A stretch of DNA of 64,000 nt, taken from the NCBI RefSeq assembly GCF_023284045.1, contig NZ_JAKIKQ010000015.1, positions 1 through 64,000 of the forward strand, read 5' to 3'. The notes beneath the pieces were generated by a model. That model was given only the letters and a program-made list of their open reading frames with translations, ran no database searches and was not told the origin of the DNA. The stretch comes from Shewanella kaireitica. GTDB lineage: Bacteria; Pseudomonadota; Gammaproteobacteria; Enterobacterales; Shewanellaceae. Positions within the stretch are counted from its first letter, which is position 1; each line of letters opens with the position of its first letter. The translations under genes and the position numbers were made by a program. Below, in pieces: positions 26,529 to 35,945 of this stretch.

Positions 26529-26690
26529 ATGAACCGCACTAAAAAAATCACTAAAAAACATTTGAGCAAAGTCAAAAAAGCCAATGCGAAACTCAATACT
26601 GCTAATAAGCCTAAGTACGTTTCTAAAGCGGAAAGAGAGCGTTTAGCAACGTTAGCAGCGCAAGAGCACGCATCAATAGTTACCGAGTAG
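26529..26690 (+). CDS. small lysine-rich DUF2986-type protein
   Basis: A 53-residue frame (ATG 26529, TAG 26688) encodes a very basic protein starting MNRTKKITKKHLSKVKKANA. Near the middle NKPKYVSKAERERL matches the pattern of DUF2986 proteins of Shewanella and Vibrio. It contains 12 Lys and 4 Arg and no hydrophobic segment, so a nucleic-acid-binding or ribosome-associated role is possible but unproven. The ribosome site is weak. It stands alone between hldE and gltS. Confidence 0.72.
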   Translation: MNRTKKITKKHLSKVKKANAKLNTANKPKYVSKAERERLATLAAQEHASIVTE

Positions 26691-26843
26691 GCTAATTGTT
26701 GTACGATTCGGTAACTTTATTACAATGGATAACCATAATTCGGACGCAGCTAATATTAATTGCCCTAATAGATATGACAAAATAGCCGGCTAATTTTTGC
26801 TTTAGCGTTGTTAGCTAAAGCCGAAGTAACGGATAGGAGTGTT

Positions 26844-28067
26844 ATGAATACCGTATATTCAATCGGAGAGCTGGAATCATTTTTAGTGGCGATTCTTGTG
26901 CTATTTATTGGGCATAGCGTAAATCGTCATGTTGGCTTCTTTAAAAAGTACAATATCCCAGAGCCTATCATAGGCGGGTTAGTGGTCGCAGCGATCACCA
27001 CTTTGCTACATTTTCAGAATATTACCCTTAAGTTTTCTTTGCCGATGCAAAATACCTTAATGCTAATGTTTTTTAGTACGGTAGGTTTGGCCGCAAGCTA
27101 TAAACTGTTAGCCAAAGGCGGCAAGAAGGTGTTTATATTCCTTGCTATCGCTTCCGTTTACATTATTATTCAAAATGCTGTTGGTGTAAGTTTAGCGACG
27201 GCTTTGGGGCTAGAACCCTTAATGGGGCTGGTAGCTGGCTCTATTACGCTATCTGGTGGCCATGGTACAGGCGCTGCATGGTCGCAGACCTTTGCTGAAA
27301 ACTACGGCATGAGTACGTTAGAGTTTGCGATGGCAGCGGCAACATTTGGTTTAGTCATGGGCGGCATAATAGGCGGCCCGGTGGCGCAAAGACTTATTGA
27401 TAAACATAAGCTTGAGTCATCTTATGGTATTGGTGGTAATCATCATAAAGATCACCCCGATCTGGTGACCTATGACCAATTAGAAGAAGATCGAGTGACC
27501 GCAAAAAGCGTCATGGAAACGCTATTTATTCTGCTGCTTTGTGTGGCTGGTGCGCGCTGGATTGAGCATCTGGTGTCGGTATTTAATATTAGCTGGATGA
27601 AAATGCCAGACTTTGTTTACGCACTATTTCTTGGGGTAGTGATTACCAACCTGACCGAATTGACCAGAGGTTATAAGACCAATAGTGAATGTGTCGATAT
27701 ACTAGGTACTGTGTCTTTATCACTGTTTCTAGCGATGGCGTTGATGAGTTTGAAACTGTGGGAAATTTTTGATCTCGCTATACCGCTGTTGATTATTCTG
27801 TTGGTGCAAACAGCAGTACTTGGCTTTTTTGCATACTTCGTAACATTCAAGTTGATGGGTTCAAATTATGACGCCGCGGTTATAGCGGGAGGTCATTGTG
27901 GTTTTGGTATGGGGGCAACCCCCACTGCTGTGATGAATATGGGGGCGCTGGTTTCTCGAAATGGTCCTTCACCACAAGCCTTTATGGTGGTACCAATAGT
28001 CGGCGCGTTCTTTATCGATATCGTTAACCTGATAGTACTGCAAGGTTATATCGGCTTTATATTATAG
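26844..28067 (+). CDS. gltS: sodium/glutamate symporter GltS
   Basis: A 407-residue membrane protein with about ten hydrophobic segments. The two inverted half-repeats of GltS show as TLSGGHGTGAAW and AGGHCGFGMGATPTAVMNM, which line the substrate site. It takes up glutamate with Na+ through the inner membrane. ATG 26844 has GGAG 4 bases upstream; the 12-codon extension before it is not GltS-like. Length agrees with E. coli GltS (401). It ends 4 bp before the convergent LysE-type gene. Confidence 0.95.
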   Translation: MNTVYSIGELESFLVAILVLFIGHSVNRHVGFFKKYNIPEPIIGGLVVAAITTLLHFQNITLKFSLPMQNTLMLMFFSTVGLAASYKLLAKGGKKVFIFLAIASVYIIIQNAVGVSLATALGLEPLMGLVAGSITLSGGHGTGAAWSQTFAENYGMSTLEFAMAAATFGLVMGGIIGGPVAQRLIDKHKLESSYGIGGNHHKDHPDLVTYDQLEEDRVTAKSVMETLFILLLCVAGARWIEHLVSVFNISWMKMPDFVYALFLGVVITNLTELTRGYKTNSECVDILGTVSLSLFLAMALMSLKLWEIFDLAIPLLIILLVQTAVLGFFAYFVTFKLMGSNYDAAVIAGGHCGFGMGATPTAVMNMGALVSRNGPSPQAFMVVPIVGAFFIDIVNLIVLQGYIGFIL

Positions 28068-28071
28068 CGGG

Positions 28072-28692
28072 TTAACGGATTAGTAATATGGCGGCGAGAG
28101 TGATAAACACTCCGCCGCTAGTGCGATCAAACCAATGCAGTTTGTTACTCGATTTTAGCGTTGGTGCGAGCACATTTGCCATGCAGGCATAAATCATCAC
28201 AAAACTAAAATCGACTACAGCCCAGGTGATTGCAAGAATAGCTAATTGTGGGCCTTGTGGAGCTGTGATATCGATGAACTGTGGAAACAGAGCTGCAAAA
28301 AATAGAAGATCTTTAGGATTGCTAATCCCCACTAAAAAAGCTTGTTTAAACAGTTGATAAGGCTGACCTGTTCCCTTAGTTCGCTCTAGCTTTAATCCTT
28401 GTCCATCCGCTTTAGTCAGCAGTAACTTAACGCCAAGAAATAACAAATAGGCTCCGCCACACCATTTCAATATGGTAAATCCATATTCAGTAGCATTCAA
28501 CAGGGCACCTAAGCCTGCAGCTGATGCCATCATTAGGATCAGTGCCGATGTAACGCTACCAAAAGCGGTCGCTACACTGCGGCTTTTACCGTAATGGATA
28601 CCATGGCCCATCGACAGAACAGCCATAGTGCCTGGGGAGATGGCAATTAGTAGAATGGCGAAAAGGTACAGCAGCCAAGTATCAATGCTCAT
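28072..28692 (-). CDS. LysE/RhtB-family amino-acid exporter
   Basis: The 206-residue inner-membrane protein has about six helices. The family signature ISPGTMAVLSMGHGIHYGKSR is in the first loop and KLLLTK follows the third helix. Family members export amino acids such as lysine, homoserine or threonine. Its substrate cannot be read from sequence. It is convergent with gltS. Confidence 0.88.
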   Translation of the reverse strand: MSIDTWLLYLFAILLIAISPGTMAVLSMGHGIHYGKSRSVATAFGSVTSALILMMASAAGLGALLNATEYGFTILKWCGGAYLLFLGVKLLLTKADGQGLKLERTKGTGQPYQLFKQAFLVGISNPKDLLFFAALFPQFIDITAPQGPQLAILAITWAVVDFSFVMIYACMANVLAPTLKSSNKLHWFDRTSGGVFITLAAILLIR

Positions 28693-28774
28693 AATATTTT
28701 ATACAATGTCTGAAAACTGGCTGCACTATAACGGGCTATTTTGCTTTAAGCAATTAAGCTCATACAGATTGCTA

Positions 28775-29326
28775 TCAACTTTTAAAGTCGGGAATGACTT
28801 TGGGGTGGCGGCCTTTAATAGAGCGATAAAACCCAATGATATGCTCCATGTCTTGCTGGATATCATCTGTGGTCTGCATCCCTTCAGGGATAACGACTGT
28901 TTTATTCGCAAAATCGAGCCCAACTGTGATGATCGGTACCTGAGCTTTGCTGGCGATATGGTAAAATCCTGTTTTCCAGCGAGTGACTGGACTGCGAGTG
29001 CCCTCTGGTGCAAGTGCTAAGCTAAAGTGAGAGTTAGATTTAAATAGATCAACGACAGCGTCTACTAGATTGTTATTTTTAGATCTGTCTACTGGCGTGC
29101 CGCCGATAGCACGGAAGAACCAGCCCCATGGCGCAATGAAAAGTTGATGCTTACCTAAAAAGTTAATTTTTGCGCCTAGCGCACCACGCGCTATAACACC
29201 AATGATGAAATCCCAGTTACTGGTGTGTGGACCGACGATAGCAACATATTGATGATCGGTTGGCAGTGTGCCAGCTATTTTCCAGCCACTGACTTTTAGC
29301 AAACCTTTGCAAAATGATTGAAACAT
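28775..29326 (-). CDS. 1-acyl-glycerol-3-phosphate acyltransferase-family protein
   Basis: This 183-residue PlsC-type acyltransferase has the catalytic HTSNWD (HX4D), GGTPVDRSK and the acceptor-binding ALAPEGTRS. It is shorter than PlsC (about 245) and lacks a clear N-terminal membrane anchor. It belongs to the small subgroup often annotated as acyltransferase or glycerol acyltransferase. It may acylate a lysophospholipid at the inner membrane. It lies 80 bp upstream of the LysE-type gene on the same strand. Confidence 0.87.
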   Translation of the reverse strand: MFQSFCKGLLKVSGWKIAGTLPTDHQYVAIVGPHTSNWDFIIGVIARGALGAKINFLGKHQLFIAPWGWFFRAIGGTPVDRSKNNNLVDAVVDLFKSNSHFSLALAPEGTRSPVTRWKTGFYHIASKAQVPIITVGLDFANKTVVIPEGMQTTDDIQQDMEHIIGFYRSIKGRHPKVIPDFKS

Positions 29327-29465
29327 AAGATCAAAACCGCCTAGCTATTTTTATAAGTATTATTGTTTTCTGTGACTTTTACCAATGAGCCTGCATAATT
29401 GGTAACAAGATCTTAGATGTGTAATTGGGTATAGTACACCCAATCACCTGAGTGTGGAGAGAGGC

Positions 29466-29888
29466 ATGTTTAAAAAAGGAATTAGCATTTTACTGTTGTG
29501 TGTAGCATTCAGTGTAAATGCAGTACCGACCGATGATATTGCAAGCATACTGGAGCAGCAAGAAGCGGCGTGGAACCGCGGCGATCTTGATGCTTATATG
29601 CAAGGGTATTGGAATAATGAGCAGATGCGTTTTGTCTCTAATGGTAAGTTCCGTTATGGCTGGGAAGAAACACTGGCAGCCTACAAAAAGCATTACCCAG
29701 ACAAGGCGACTTTAGGCCATCTAACATTCACCATTAAAGAGACTAAGATGCTCAGTAACTACGCAGCAATAGTGGTTGGACGGTGGTCTCTTGAGCGTGC
29801 GAAAGACAATCCAAGTGGCGTATTCACTTTGTTAGTGGAGAAGATAGATGATCGTTGGGTGATAACCCACGACCATACTTCCGATTAG
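29466..29888 (+). CDS. secreted SnoaL/DUF4440-like protein
   Basis: A 140-residue protein with a signal peptide (FKKGISILLLCVAFSVNA, cleavage after about residue 19). A compact NTF2-like domain follows: ILEQQEAAWNRGDLDAYMQGYW, with GWEETLAAYKKHY and a C-terminal WVITHDHTSD. Such domains are ketosteroid-isomerase-like folds with many functions. ATG 29466 follows GGAGAGAGG closely. Its 3' end overlaps the convergent NRDE gene by 4 bp. Function unknown. Confidence 0.8.
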   Translation: MFKKGISILLLCVAFSVNAVPTDDIASILEQQEAAWNRGDLDAYMQGYWNNEQMRFVSNGKFRYGWEETLAAYKKHYPDKATLGHLTFTIKETKMLSNYAAIVVGRWSLERAKDNPSGVFTLLVEKIDDRWVITHDHTSD

Positions 29889-30667
29889 GTTAAGTGCCCA
29901 GTCGTTATATTCTGTGGTTGAATGGTAAAGTCATCACGACCGAGATTTCTGCCCTTACCGTCATAACGCACTTCTGAAAAGTGCACTTTTCCGTGCTTAT
30001 CTTTCATTATTATTGTGGTTGAGCGGGTGCCGTATTCTTGGTGTTGTATGTAGATTGAGGATAAGTGCCGCTCCCATTCTAAACTAACTCCTGTCTGCGG
30101 TAGCTCATCATCGGGTGCTTGCGTACCATCGGTCATTATTGCCAGCAAGTCTTCGACATTTGGTTCCTTGTTTGCTGTGATATGGGATTCGATTGCTTGA
30201 CTCCCTCGCGCCATCTTTGGCCAAATATCATCAAGGGCGCCATTGCTGATGGAATGAAACCCCGGGCTTAATTGCGAGTAGCGTTTTAGTCGACTATCGA
30301 AACAGTAAAGCGCTTTTTCATCACCAAAGAGCAAGTTGAATGGGTTATAGAAGGGACTATATCGCTGCAACCATGCTTCATCTAATCCGCCGCTAGATAG
30401 CGCTTTTATGGCTAGTTCGCCGCGACTTTTCATATCAGACTGAATCAGTTCAGGGTCGCGAATGTTGGTGAGCCCCGCTACTGCACCTTGTTGGTTGACA
30501 CCAAGCCAAGTTCCGCCCGCTTCAAGATCTTTGCCTGCAAGGAGTTGGTTATTATCACTCCAAAAATGAGCTGCCTCAGTAGGGCGATGATGAAACTCAT
30601 CTCGATTAGCGCAAATAATGAGTGGATATTCAGCGTGTGCTTTTAAAGCGACAAATAGAATGCACAT
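29885..30667 (-). CDS. NRDE (TANGO2-type) family protein
   Basis: The 260-residue protein begins MCILFVALKAHAEYPLIICANRDEF, with the N-terminal Cys2 and the NRDE motif that names the family. GGTWLGVNQQGAVAGLTNIRDP follows. The Cys at position 2 resembles an N-terminal nucleophile hydrolase. Related TANGO2 proteins have been linked to haem trafficking. Its bacterial role is unclear. It is convergent with the DUF4440-like gene. Confidence 0.88.
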   Translation of the reverse strand: MCILFVALKAHAEYPLIICANRDEFHHRPTEAAHFWSDNNQLLAGKDLEAGGTWLGVNQQGAVAGLTNIRDPELIQSDMKSRGELAIKALSSGGLDEAWLQRYSPFYNPFNLLFGDEKALYCFDSRLKRYSQLSPGFHSISNGALDDIWPKMARGSQAIESHITANKEPNVEDLLAIMTDGTQAPDDELPQTGVSLEWERHLSSIYIQHQEYGTRSTTIIMKDKHGKVHFSEVRYDGKGRNLGRDDFTIQPQNITTGHLT

Positions 30668-30978
30668 AAGCCAACTTCAGATAGAGTGATAAATACAGAC
30701 TAATACTCATTAGTAGGAAAAGCTATTAAGCGATTAGCTGTTTAGTGGTCGTGAAGGCGTTTATATGAGCGAACTCGCTCAATGTTGAGGCTGATAGGTA
30801 AATGGCTACTCTATGTCTTTGAGTAGCCATTAAAACCCATCAACGAAGGCTATGTGCCAACCCACTTCGTTGTTGCACTTACTTAGAAGGGAATAACCAT
30901 TTCTACATCAATGCACCTAGAGTTGAACTGGCACAATGCCTCTGAAACGAGCATCTTCAAGTAGCACGGGTATTTAAT
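30668..30978. other. intergenic region with two hairpins
   Basis: About 310 bp downstream of the ZIP-like gene and upstream of the NRDE gene on the minus strand. AATGGCTACTC/GAGTAGCCATT (30801-30831) is an 11-bp perfect stem and may end the ZIP-like transcript. A second stem, CAACGAAG/CTTCGTTG (30841-30872), lies beside it. Neither has a good T-run. No gene was seen. Confidence 0.45.
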
Positions 30979-32523
30979 TTAATGGTGATGGCTATGATCA
31001 TGAGAGTGTTCATGAGCATGTGGTTTGGCTTTGTGTAGCATTAGGCGGCTCATGAACTTACGTGGTCCTAGGCGCAGTAGGCTGGCAGCAAACAGAATGG
31101 CAACAACCCAAAGGCTTACCGTGTTAAGCAGGTTGGGTAAGTGCCCAAGTGCTTGCCATTGCGGATGAATCCACTCGATAACAGCTAAGAGTGCCAATAG
31201 CAGCAATAAAAGTATCGCTCTTTGTGGCCAGTCCATTAGCTTTAACTGCGCAAAATTAATAATGGGAGCTGCAATCAAAGGCAGCATTACAGCAGTTGTT
31301 GTCCAGCCGCTATAGGCTAGTGAGAGTGACAGCACGGCAGCGCCAAGGTTGCAAAAGCGCATAGGTAAAAAGACTAAAAGCAACACTGCAACTTGAACTA
31401 TAGGGCTAGATAAAGGCACTGCAGGGTGACCAATTAGATTAGCTAAAATGAGGCTTAATACAATCCAAGGCGCGCTACGGTCGACGAGATGAGCAAAGCC
31501 AAAACGTATAGCTGAGTTGGGCACTGAGTCATGTGGGTCGGTAGGCTCTACTTTACTCATAGTCAGTAGTGCACCTATCAATAGCACGGCAACTGCTTGG
31601 AACAATGCAAAAATAGGTCCGAGCAACAGGCCTGTAATTATGATGGCTTCCGGACCTAATAATCGCTGCAACCAGCGTTGTCCAAGCGACTCATTTTGAG
31701 GCGATAATCCAAAGTGAAATCGAAGGCTCGCAACGGCATAGCTGAGCAACAAGATTGGTGCAATGGTAAGCATCCAATCTAATAGGTGTTCAGTTGAATG
31801 ACTATGACTGTGGTGATGATCATGGCCGCCAGAGTCCATCATTAACAGCAAAAATAGTAAACCTATACCGAGCAAGCTGCCGATCCCTGCTTGATATTCA
31901 AACTTACCTTGCGTATCAGTATTGGGCTGTCCATGGGGCTGATGCAATACAACATGTAAGATTGAACCTGTAACAAAGGCTTGTAAATAAACAGTATTTT
32001 CAAGGCTTAAGTGAGAAAGCAGTTGCTCACCGGCAAAGTAACCGACTCCAGTTAATAACATCATTCCAGCTAAAACGACCATGGCCCAGCGGCTGCCGAC
32101 TTGTGGTTTTAATAACCACCAGATAGCGACGCCGACGGGTAATCGGTGCAAGATAATGCCCAGCGCAAGTAATGGTGAGTTTCCGTCTTGTTGGGCTAAA
32201 ATCATGGCTCCACCATCAGTAATGGTGTGTAGCAGTAAGCCGCCAATGCCAAGAATAAGGGTTAGATTGTGGGTAACTTCTGAATAGCGATGAAATAAGC
32301 GCTCACTTAGGGTGGGGCCCCAGATCCCAATGACCACAAATACAATCGCAAGAAAACCACCGTGCTCGAGTAACTCAGGTAAAATATGGATCAGCACTAA
32401 TCCACCCAAAGAAACGAATATAAATCCGTCTAGGCCTTTCTGTAGCCCAGTTCCCGATGAAAAAAATCGGTAAAATAAGGGCCCTAATAGTAGTGCGATA
32501 CAGCTAGCTAAGAGATACAGCAT
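30979..32523 (-). CDS. ZIP-like metal transporter fused to a permease-like domain
   Basis: The 514-residue membrane protein has about 14-15 hydrophobic segments. The N-terminal half resembles ZIP transporters: a 'VLIHILPELLEHGG' helix, then LLHTITDGGAMI and LHRLPVGVAIWW, with polar His residues in the helices where ZIP proteins bind metal. A His-rich linker (HDHHHSHSHSTEH, near residue 235) leads into a second half that looks like an unrelated multi-helix permease. The protein ends in a second His-rich tail (HAHEHSHDHSHHH). The His clusters suggest binding of zinc or nickel. Direction and substrate are not known. It starts at ATG 32523 and is divergent from marC. Confidence 0.65.
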   Translation of the reverse strand: MLYLLASCIALLLGPLFYRFFSSGTGLQKGLDGFIFVSLGGLVLIHILPELLEHGGFLAIVFVVIGIWGPTLSERLFHRYSEVTHNLTLILGIGGLLLHTITDGGAMILAQQDGNSPLLALGIILHRLPVGVAIWWLLKPQVGSRWAMVVLAGMMLLTGVGYFAGEQLLSHLSLENTVYLQAFVTGSILHVVLHQPHGQPNTDTQGKFEYQAGIGSLLGIGLLFLLLMMDSGGHDHHHSHSHSTEHLLDWMLTIAPILLLSYAVASLRFHFGLSPQNESLGQRWLQRLLGPEAIIITGLLLGPIFALFQAVAVLLIGALLTMSKVEPTDPHDSVPNSAIRFGFAHLVDRSAPWIVLSLILANLIGHPAVPLSSPIVQVAVLLLVFLPMRFCNLGAAVLSLSLAYSGWTTTAVMLPLIAAPIINFAQLKLMDWPQRAILLLLLLALLAVIEWIHPQWQALGHLPNLLNTVSLWVVAILFAASLLRLGPRKFMSRLMLHKAKPHAHEHSHDHSHHH

Positions 32524-32753
32524 GGAGATTCCATTTCAAACCGCGAGAGCGAAAAAGCGCCATAGTATACCAGTGTTCAGGTTAATTGGCAGAGCGATAA
32601 GTTGAATTTACATTGATATATTCTCGATGAGAAATTCATGTTAATTGTGAGTGGATCCGCAGCAAGTGCAAATATTTTATAACTTTTTGTTAGCTTTGTC
32701 GTAAAACATAATAGACTACTCTCCTAATTCAGTAACTAGGCGTCCTTTAATCT

Positions 32754-33344
32754 ATGGATACTTTCTCTGCAGCCGTTATGCTGTTTCTAATCATGGACCC
32801 ATTAGGCAACTTGCCGATATTTGCCTCCATATTACGCCATATAGAACCTAAAAAACGTCGTCGGGTTTTGATCCGCGAACTGCTATTTGCGCTAGTCATC
32901 ATGCTGTTATTTCTGTTTGCAGGTGAAGCGATTTTAAATTTTCTCAATTTGCGTTCTGAATCTGTGAGTATTGCAGGCGGTATTATCCTGTTTTTAATCG
33001 CGATACGGATGATTTTCCCACAACCCGGAGGCGTTGTTGGCCTAGCTGCTGGAGAAGAACCTTTTATTGTGCCGATGGCGATCCCATTAATGGCGGGCCC
33101 GTCGGTTCTTGCAGCACTTATTTTACTGGCTCACACAGACGGTACTCGTATGATGGACTGGACAGTCGCTCTGCTTGCCGCATGGGGATTAAGCGCTATT
33201 ATTTTGCTGTTTTATAAAGTCTTTACTAAAGTTTTAGGTGAGAAAGGGTTAACAGCAGTAGAGCGCTTAATGGGGATGGTGTTGGTGATGATTTCAGTGC
33301 AGATGTTCTTAGATGGCGTGGCAAGCTATATGAAAGCACTGTAA
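32754..33344 (+). CDS. MarC/YhgN-family integral membrane protein
   Basis: This 196-residue protein of the MarC family has about six helices, an opening FLIMDPLGNLPIFASIL, and the repeat motif PMAIPLMAGPSVLAALILL. Family function is not established, although MarC was once linked to antibiotic resistance. The closest E. coli relative appears to be YhgN. It stands alone between the ZIP-like and glycosidase genes. Confidence 0.88.
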   Translation: MDTFSAAVMLFLIMDPLGNLPIFASILRHIEPKKRRRVLIRELLFALVIMLLFLFAGEAILNFLNLRSESVSIAGGIILFLIAIRMIFPQPGGVVGLAAGEEPFIVPMAIPLMAGPSVLAALILLAHTDGTRMMDWTVALLAAWGLSAIILLFYKVFTKVLGEKGLTAVERLMGMVLVMISVQMFLDGVASYMKAL

Positions 33345-33480
33345 CGGCTAAACCTGAGTGATTGATGCGGCCATAGACCATTTCAATCACTTCCCATCAA
33401 ACTTACCAAAGATACAAATGTTGCAGAACAATTATTAGACTGTAATACTCTGAATATAATATTCAAAAATAACAATAATT

Positions 33481-35646
33481 ATGCTTACTTGTCTGTTTCT
33501 TTGTGCTGTTAGCCTGACTTCAATTGATTCCACTGATTATCAAAATTTGCTGCCCTATCAAGGTGTGCCAACTTCGATGGAGCAAAGAGATAATAAGAAA
33601 AATCTCAGTATTGGTTCTGTATATGTTGATCAAGGTGCTTGGCACGGCTTTCATCTACCTAACAATGCTGAATATTACGGCAGCTTCACCGGACCGCTAT
33701 TCATTGCCCAAGAGTATAGCTTGCACCTTAGTGATAGCCTGCAGCGTTTACAGCTAATCAATGTGACCACTGATGAATTTATCTCATTTGATAGTGCGGC
33801 GAGTATCGATATTCACAGTCAGCCTGATGGGTTAGTGCAAACCTATATCTGGTCTGATAAAAAAGTCAGTTTGAGGCTCAGTTATAGCGATGAACGCACC
33901 GCCACAGTGATGACTGAGCTGACCAACCTTTCAAATCGGGAGCAACAGTGGCAGCTAGTCTGGCGAGGTCAGCCCTTTGCTAGCCACCCCGAACAGCCAC
34001 AGCAATCACTTATCGCTGAGGTTGAATCAACTGATAATCATGTGAATTGGCTTTTCAAGCCTGTGATGCAAACCTGGCGTATGCAGTTGGCTGACGCGCA
34101 GTATCAATTGTGGTTTGACCGTGACATGTCAATAAGAATTAATGCTCAGTCAGGATACCTAGCTATCGCAGAACCGGTAACGATAGCAGCCAAAAAATCT
34201 CACCTATTTAAAAGTGCACAACGTTACTTTCATACTGCCCAAGAGGCAAAAGTTCATGGCGCTCCAGATTGGAGCTTGATTGAACAACAGCTTGCGGACA
34301 ATAAACGTCGTTGGCAAAGCAGAATGGATAAGCTCATTGATGGTGGCGATAAAATCGCTCGTCAACTTGCAGTTAAGAGCATGCAAACCATCATACATAA
34401 TTGGCGCAGTCCAGCAGGCGCGCTGCTGCATGATGGCATAACGCCCTCAATTACCTATAAATGGTTTAACGGCGTATGGGCGTGGGATACCTGGAAGCAA
34501 GCCGTAGCTGTCGCTAGATTTGAGCCAGAACTGGCCAAATCGAACGTACTGGCGATGTTTGATTATCAATTTACCGACCAAGATGAAGTGCGACCTCAAG
34601 ATGCTGGTAACCTTCCCGATGCCATTTTCTATAATAAAGATCCACAGCGAGATGGCGAAGGCGGCAACTGGAACGAGCGCAATGGTAAGCCTCCATTAGC
34701 TGCCTGGGCGGTATGGCAGATTTATCTACAAGATGATGATATTGAGTTCGTTAAAATTATGTACCCAAAACTGGTTGCTTACCATCAATGGTGGTATCGC
34801 AATCGTGATAATAATGACAATGGTTTAGCTGAGTATGGCGCGAATCTTCACCCCGCTCACATTAATGAAGATGGCTCGTTAAATGTTGAAGCTATTATCG
34901 AGGCTGCAGCGTGGGAGTCTGGCATGGATAATGCGCCGAGATTTGATGCGGATGCTAGCTTACAGGTTTGGCAAAACCACCAAGGTGGCGAGTTAGTGGG
35001 GTACTCAGTATCGCAAGAGTCTGTTGACCTGAACGCATATCTGTATGCAGAAAAGCGCTTTTTACAACAGATGGCTGAAGTACTTGACCTAAATGCTGAT
35101 GTCCAAAAGTGGGATGTTGAGGCTGAGCGTCTCGCTAAGCAGATCCAAATGCAGATGTATGACCCTGAGTCAGGCTTTTTCTATGATATCCGTTATAGTG
35201 CGACAGGCAGCGAGCTGATGATCGACAAAGGTAAAGGTGTCGAAGGCTGGTTACCTTTATGGGCAGGTGTAGCGTCCAAAGCGCAAGCTAAAATCATGGT
35301 TGAGCGACACCTAACTGCAGATGAGTTTGGCAGCAAAATTCCATTCCCAACTGTTAGTGTTGATAGCCCCAATTTTGCCGCTACGCAATACTGGCGAGGT
35401 CCCGTTTGGCTAGACCAAGCACTGTTTGGTTTGCAAGGTATTTCACGCTATGGCTATCACGAACAGGCACAATCATTAGCATTGCAATTAGTGACTGAGG
35501 GAGAGGGCATCATCGGTCAAAGCCCTATTAGAGAAAACTATAATCCACTCACGGGGAAAGGCTTACATTGCACTAACTTTAGTTGGTCTGCGTCGGTACT
35601 GCTTTTGATCTACGACACTTGGTTAAAGCAACCCGAAGAGTATTGA
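33481..35646 (+). CDS. GH63-family glycoside hydrolase (YgjK-like)
   Basis: A 721-residue enzyme with a short signal peptide (LTCLFLCAVSLTS), a beta-rich N-terminal domain and an (alpha/alpha)6 barrel. It follows E. coli YgjK closely: YVDQGAWHGFHLP, WAWDTWKQA, VRPQDAGNLPDAI, GGNWNERNGKPPLAAW. Both catalytic acids have counterparts: the Asp in AAAWESGMDNAPRFD and the Glu in SPIRENYNPLTGKG. YgjK is a GH63 glucosidase acting on alpha-glucosides. This copy is about 60 residues shorter than YgjK. Probable site: periplasm. No polysaccharide-utilisation genes lie beside it. Confidence 0.9.
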   Translation: MLTCLFLCAVSLTSIDSTDYQNLLPYQGVPTSMEQRDNKKNLSIGSVYVDQGAWHGFHLPNNAEYYGSFTGPLFIAQEYSLHLSDSLQRLQLINVTTDEFISFDSAASIDIHSQPDGLVQTYIWSDKKVSLRLSYSDERTATVMTELTNLSNREQQWQLVWRGQPFASHPEQPQQSLIAEVESTDNHVNWLFKPVMQTWRMQLADAQYQLWFDRDMSIRINAQSGYLAIAEPVTIAAKKSHLFKSAQRYFHTAQEAKVHGAPDWSLIEQQLADNKRRWQSRMDKLIDGGDKIARQLAVKSMQTIIHNWRSPAGALLHDGITPSITYKWFNGVWAWDTWKQAVAVARFEPELAKSNVLAMFDYQFTDQDEVRPQDAGNLPDAIFYNKDPQRDGEGGNWNERNGKPPLAAWAVWQIYLQDDDIEFVKIMYPKLVAYHQWWYRNRDNNDNGLAEYGANLHPAHINEDGSLNVEAIIEAAAWESGMDNAPRFDADASLQVWQNHQGGELVGYSVSQESVDLNAYLYAEKRFLQQMAEVLDLNADVQKWDVEAERLAKQIQMQMYDPESGFFYDIRYSATGSELMIDKGKGVEGWLPLWAGVASKAQAKIMVERHLTADEFGSKIPFPTVSVDSPNFAATQYWRGPVWLDQALFGLQGISRYGYHEQAQSLALQLVTEGEGIIGQSPIRENYNPLTGKGLHCTNFSWSASVLLLIYDTWLKQPEEY

Positions 35647-35945
35647 GCCGAGAGCTTATTATAAGGTGACTGCCGATAGGTTCGCTGTCGTAGTTGCCGC
35701 TCACTCTTATAAAGGTAATCCATTTTCATAGTACAAACGTATAGCAATTCATTAACTATTTTCAGCTTTGATTTGGGCGGCAATTCTATACCGTGGCCCT
35801 TTTCTAGCATATTATCGGGATAAATAGATAAATAAAGTTGAAAACTATTTTGCAACAATGCGGTCTGATTATTGATAGAAAGTTAAATTTTATCTTTATT
35901 GTGCTTTACAGGCAGTTGGAAATAGCAACAGATGGAGTAGGTAAC

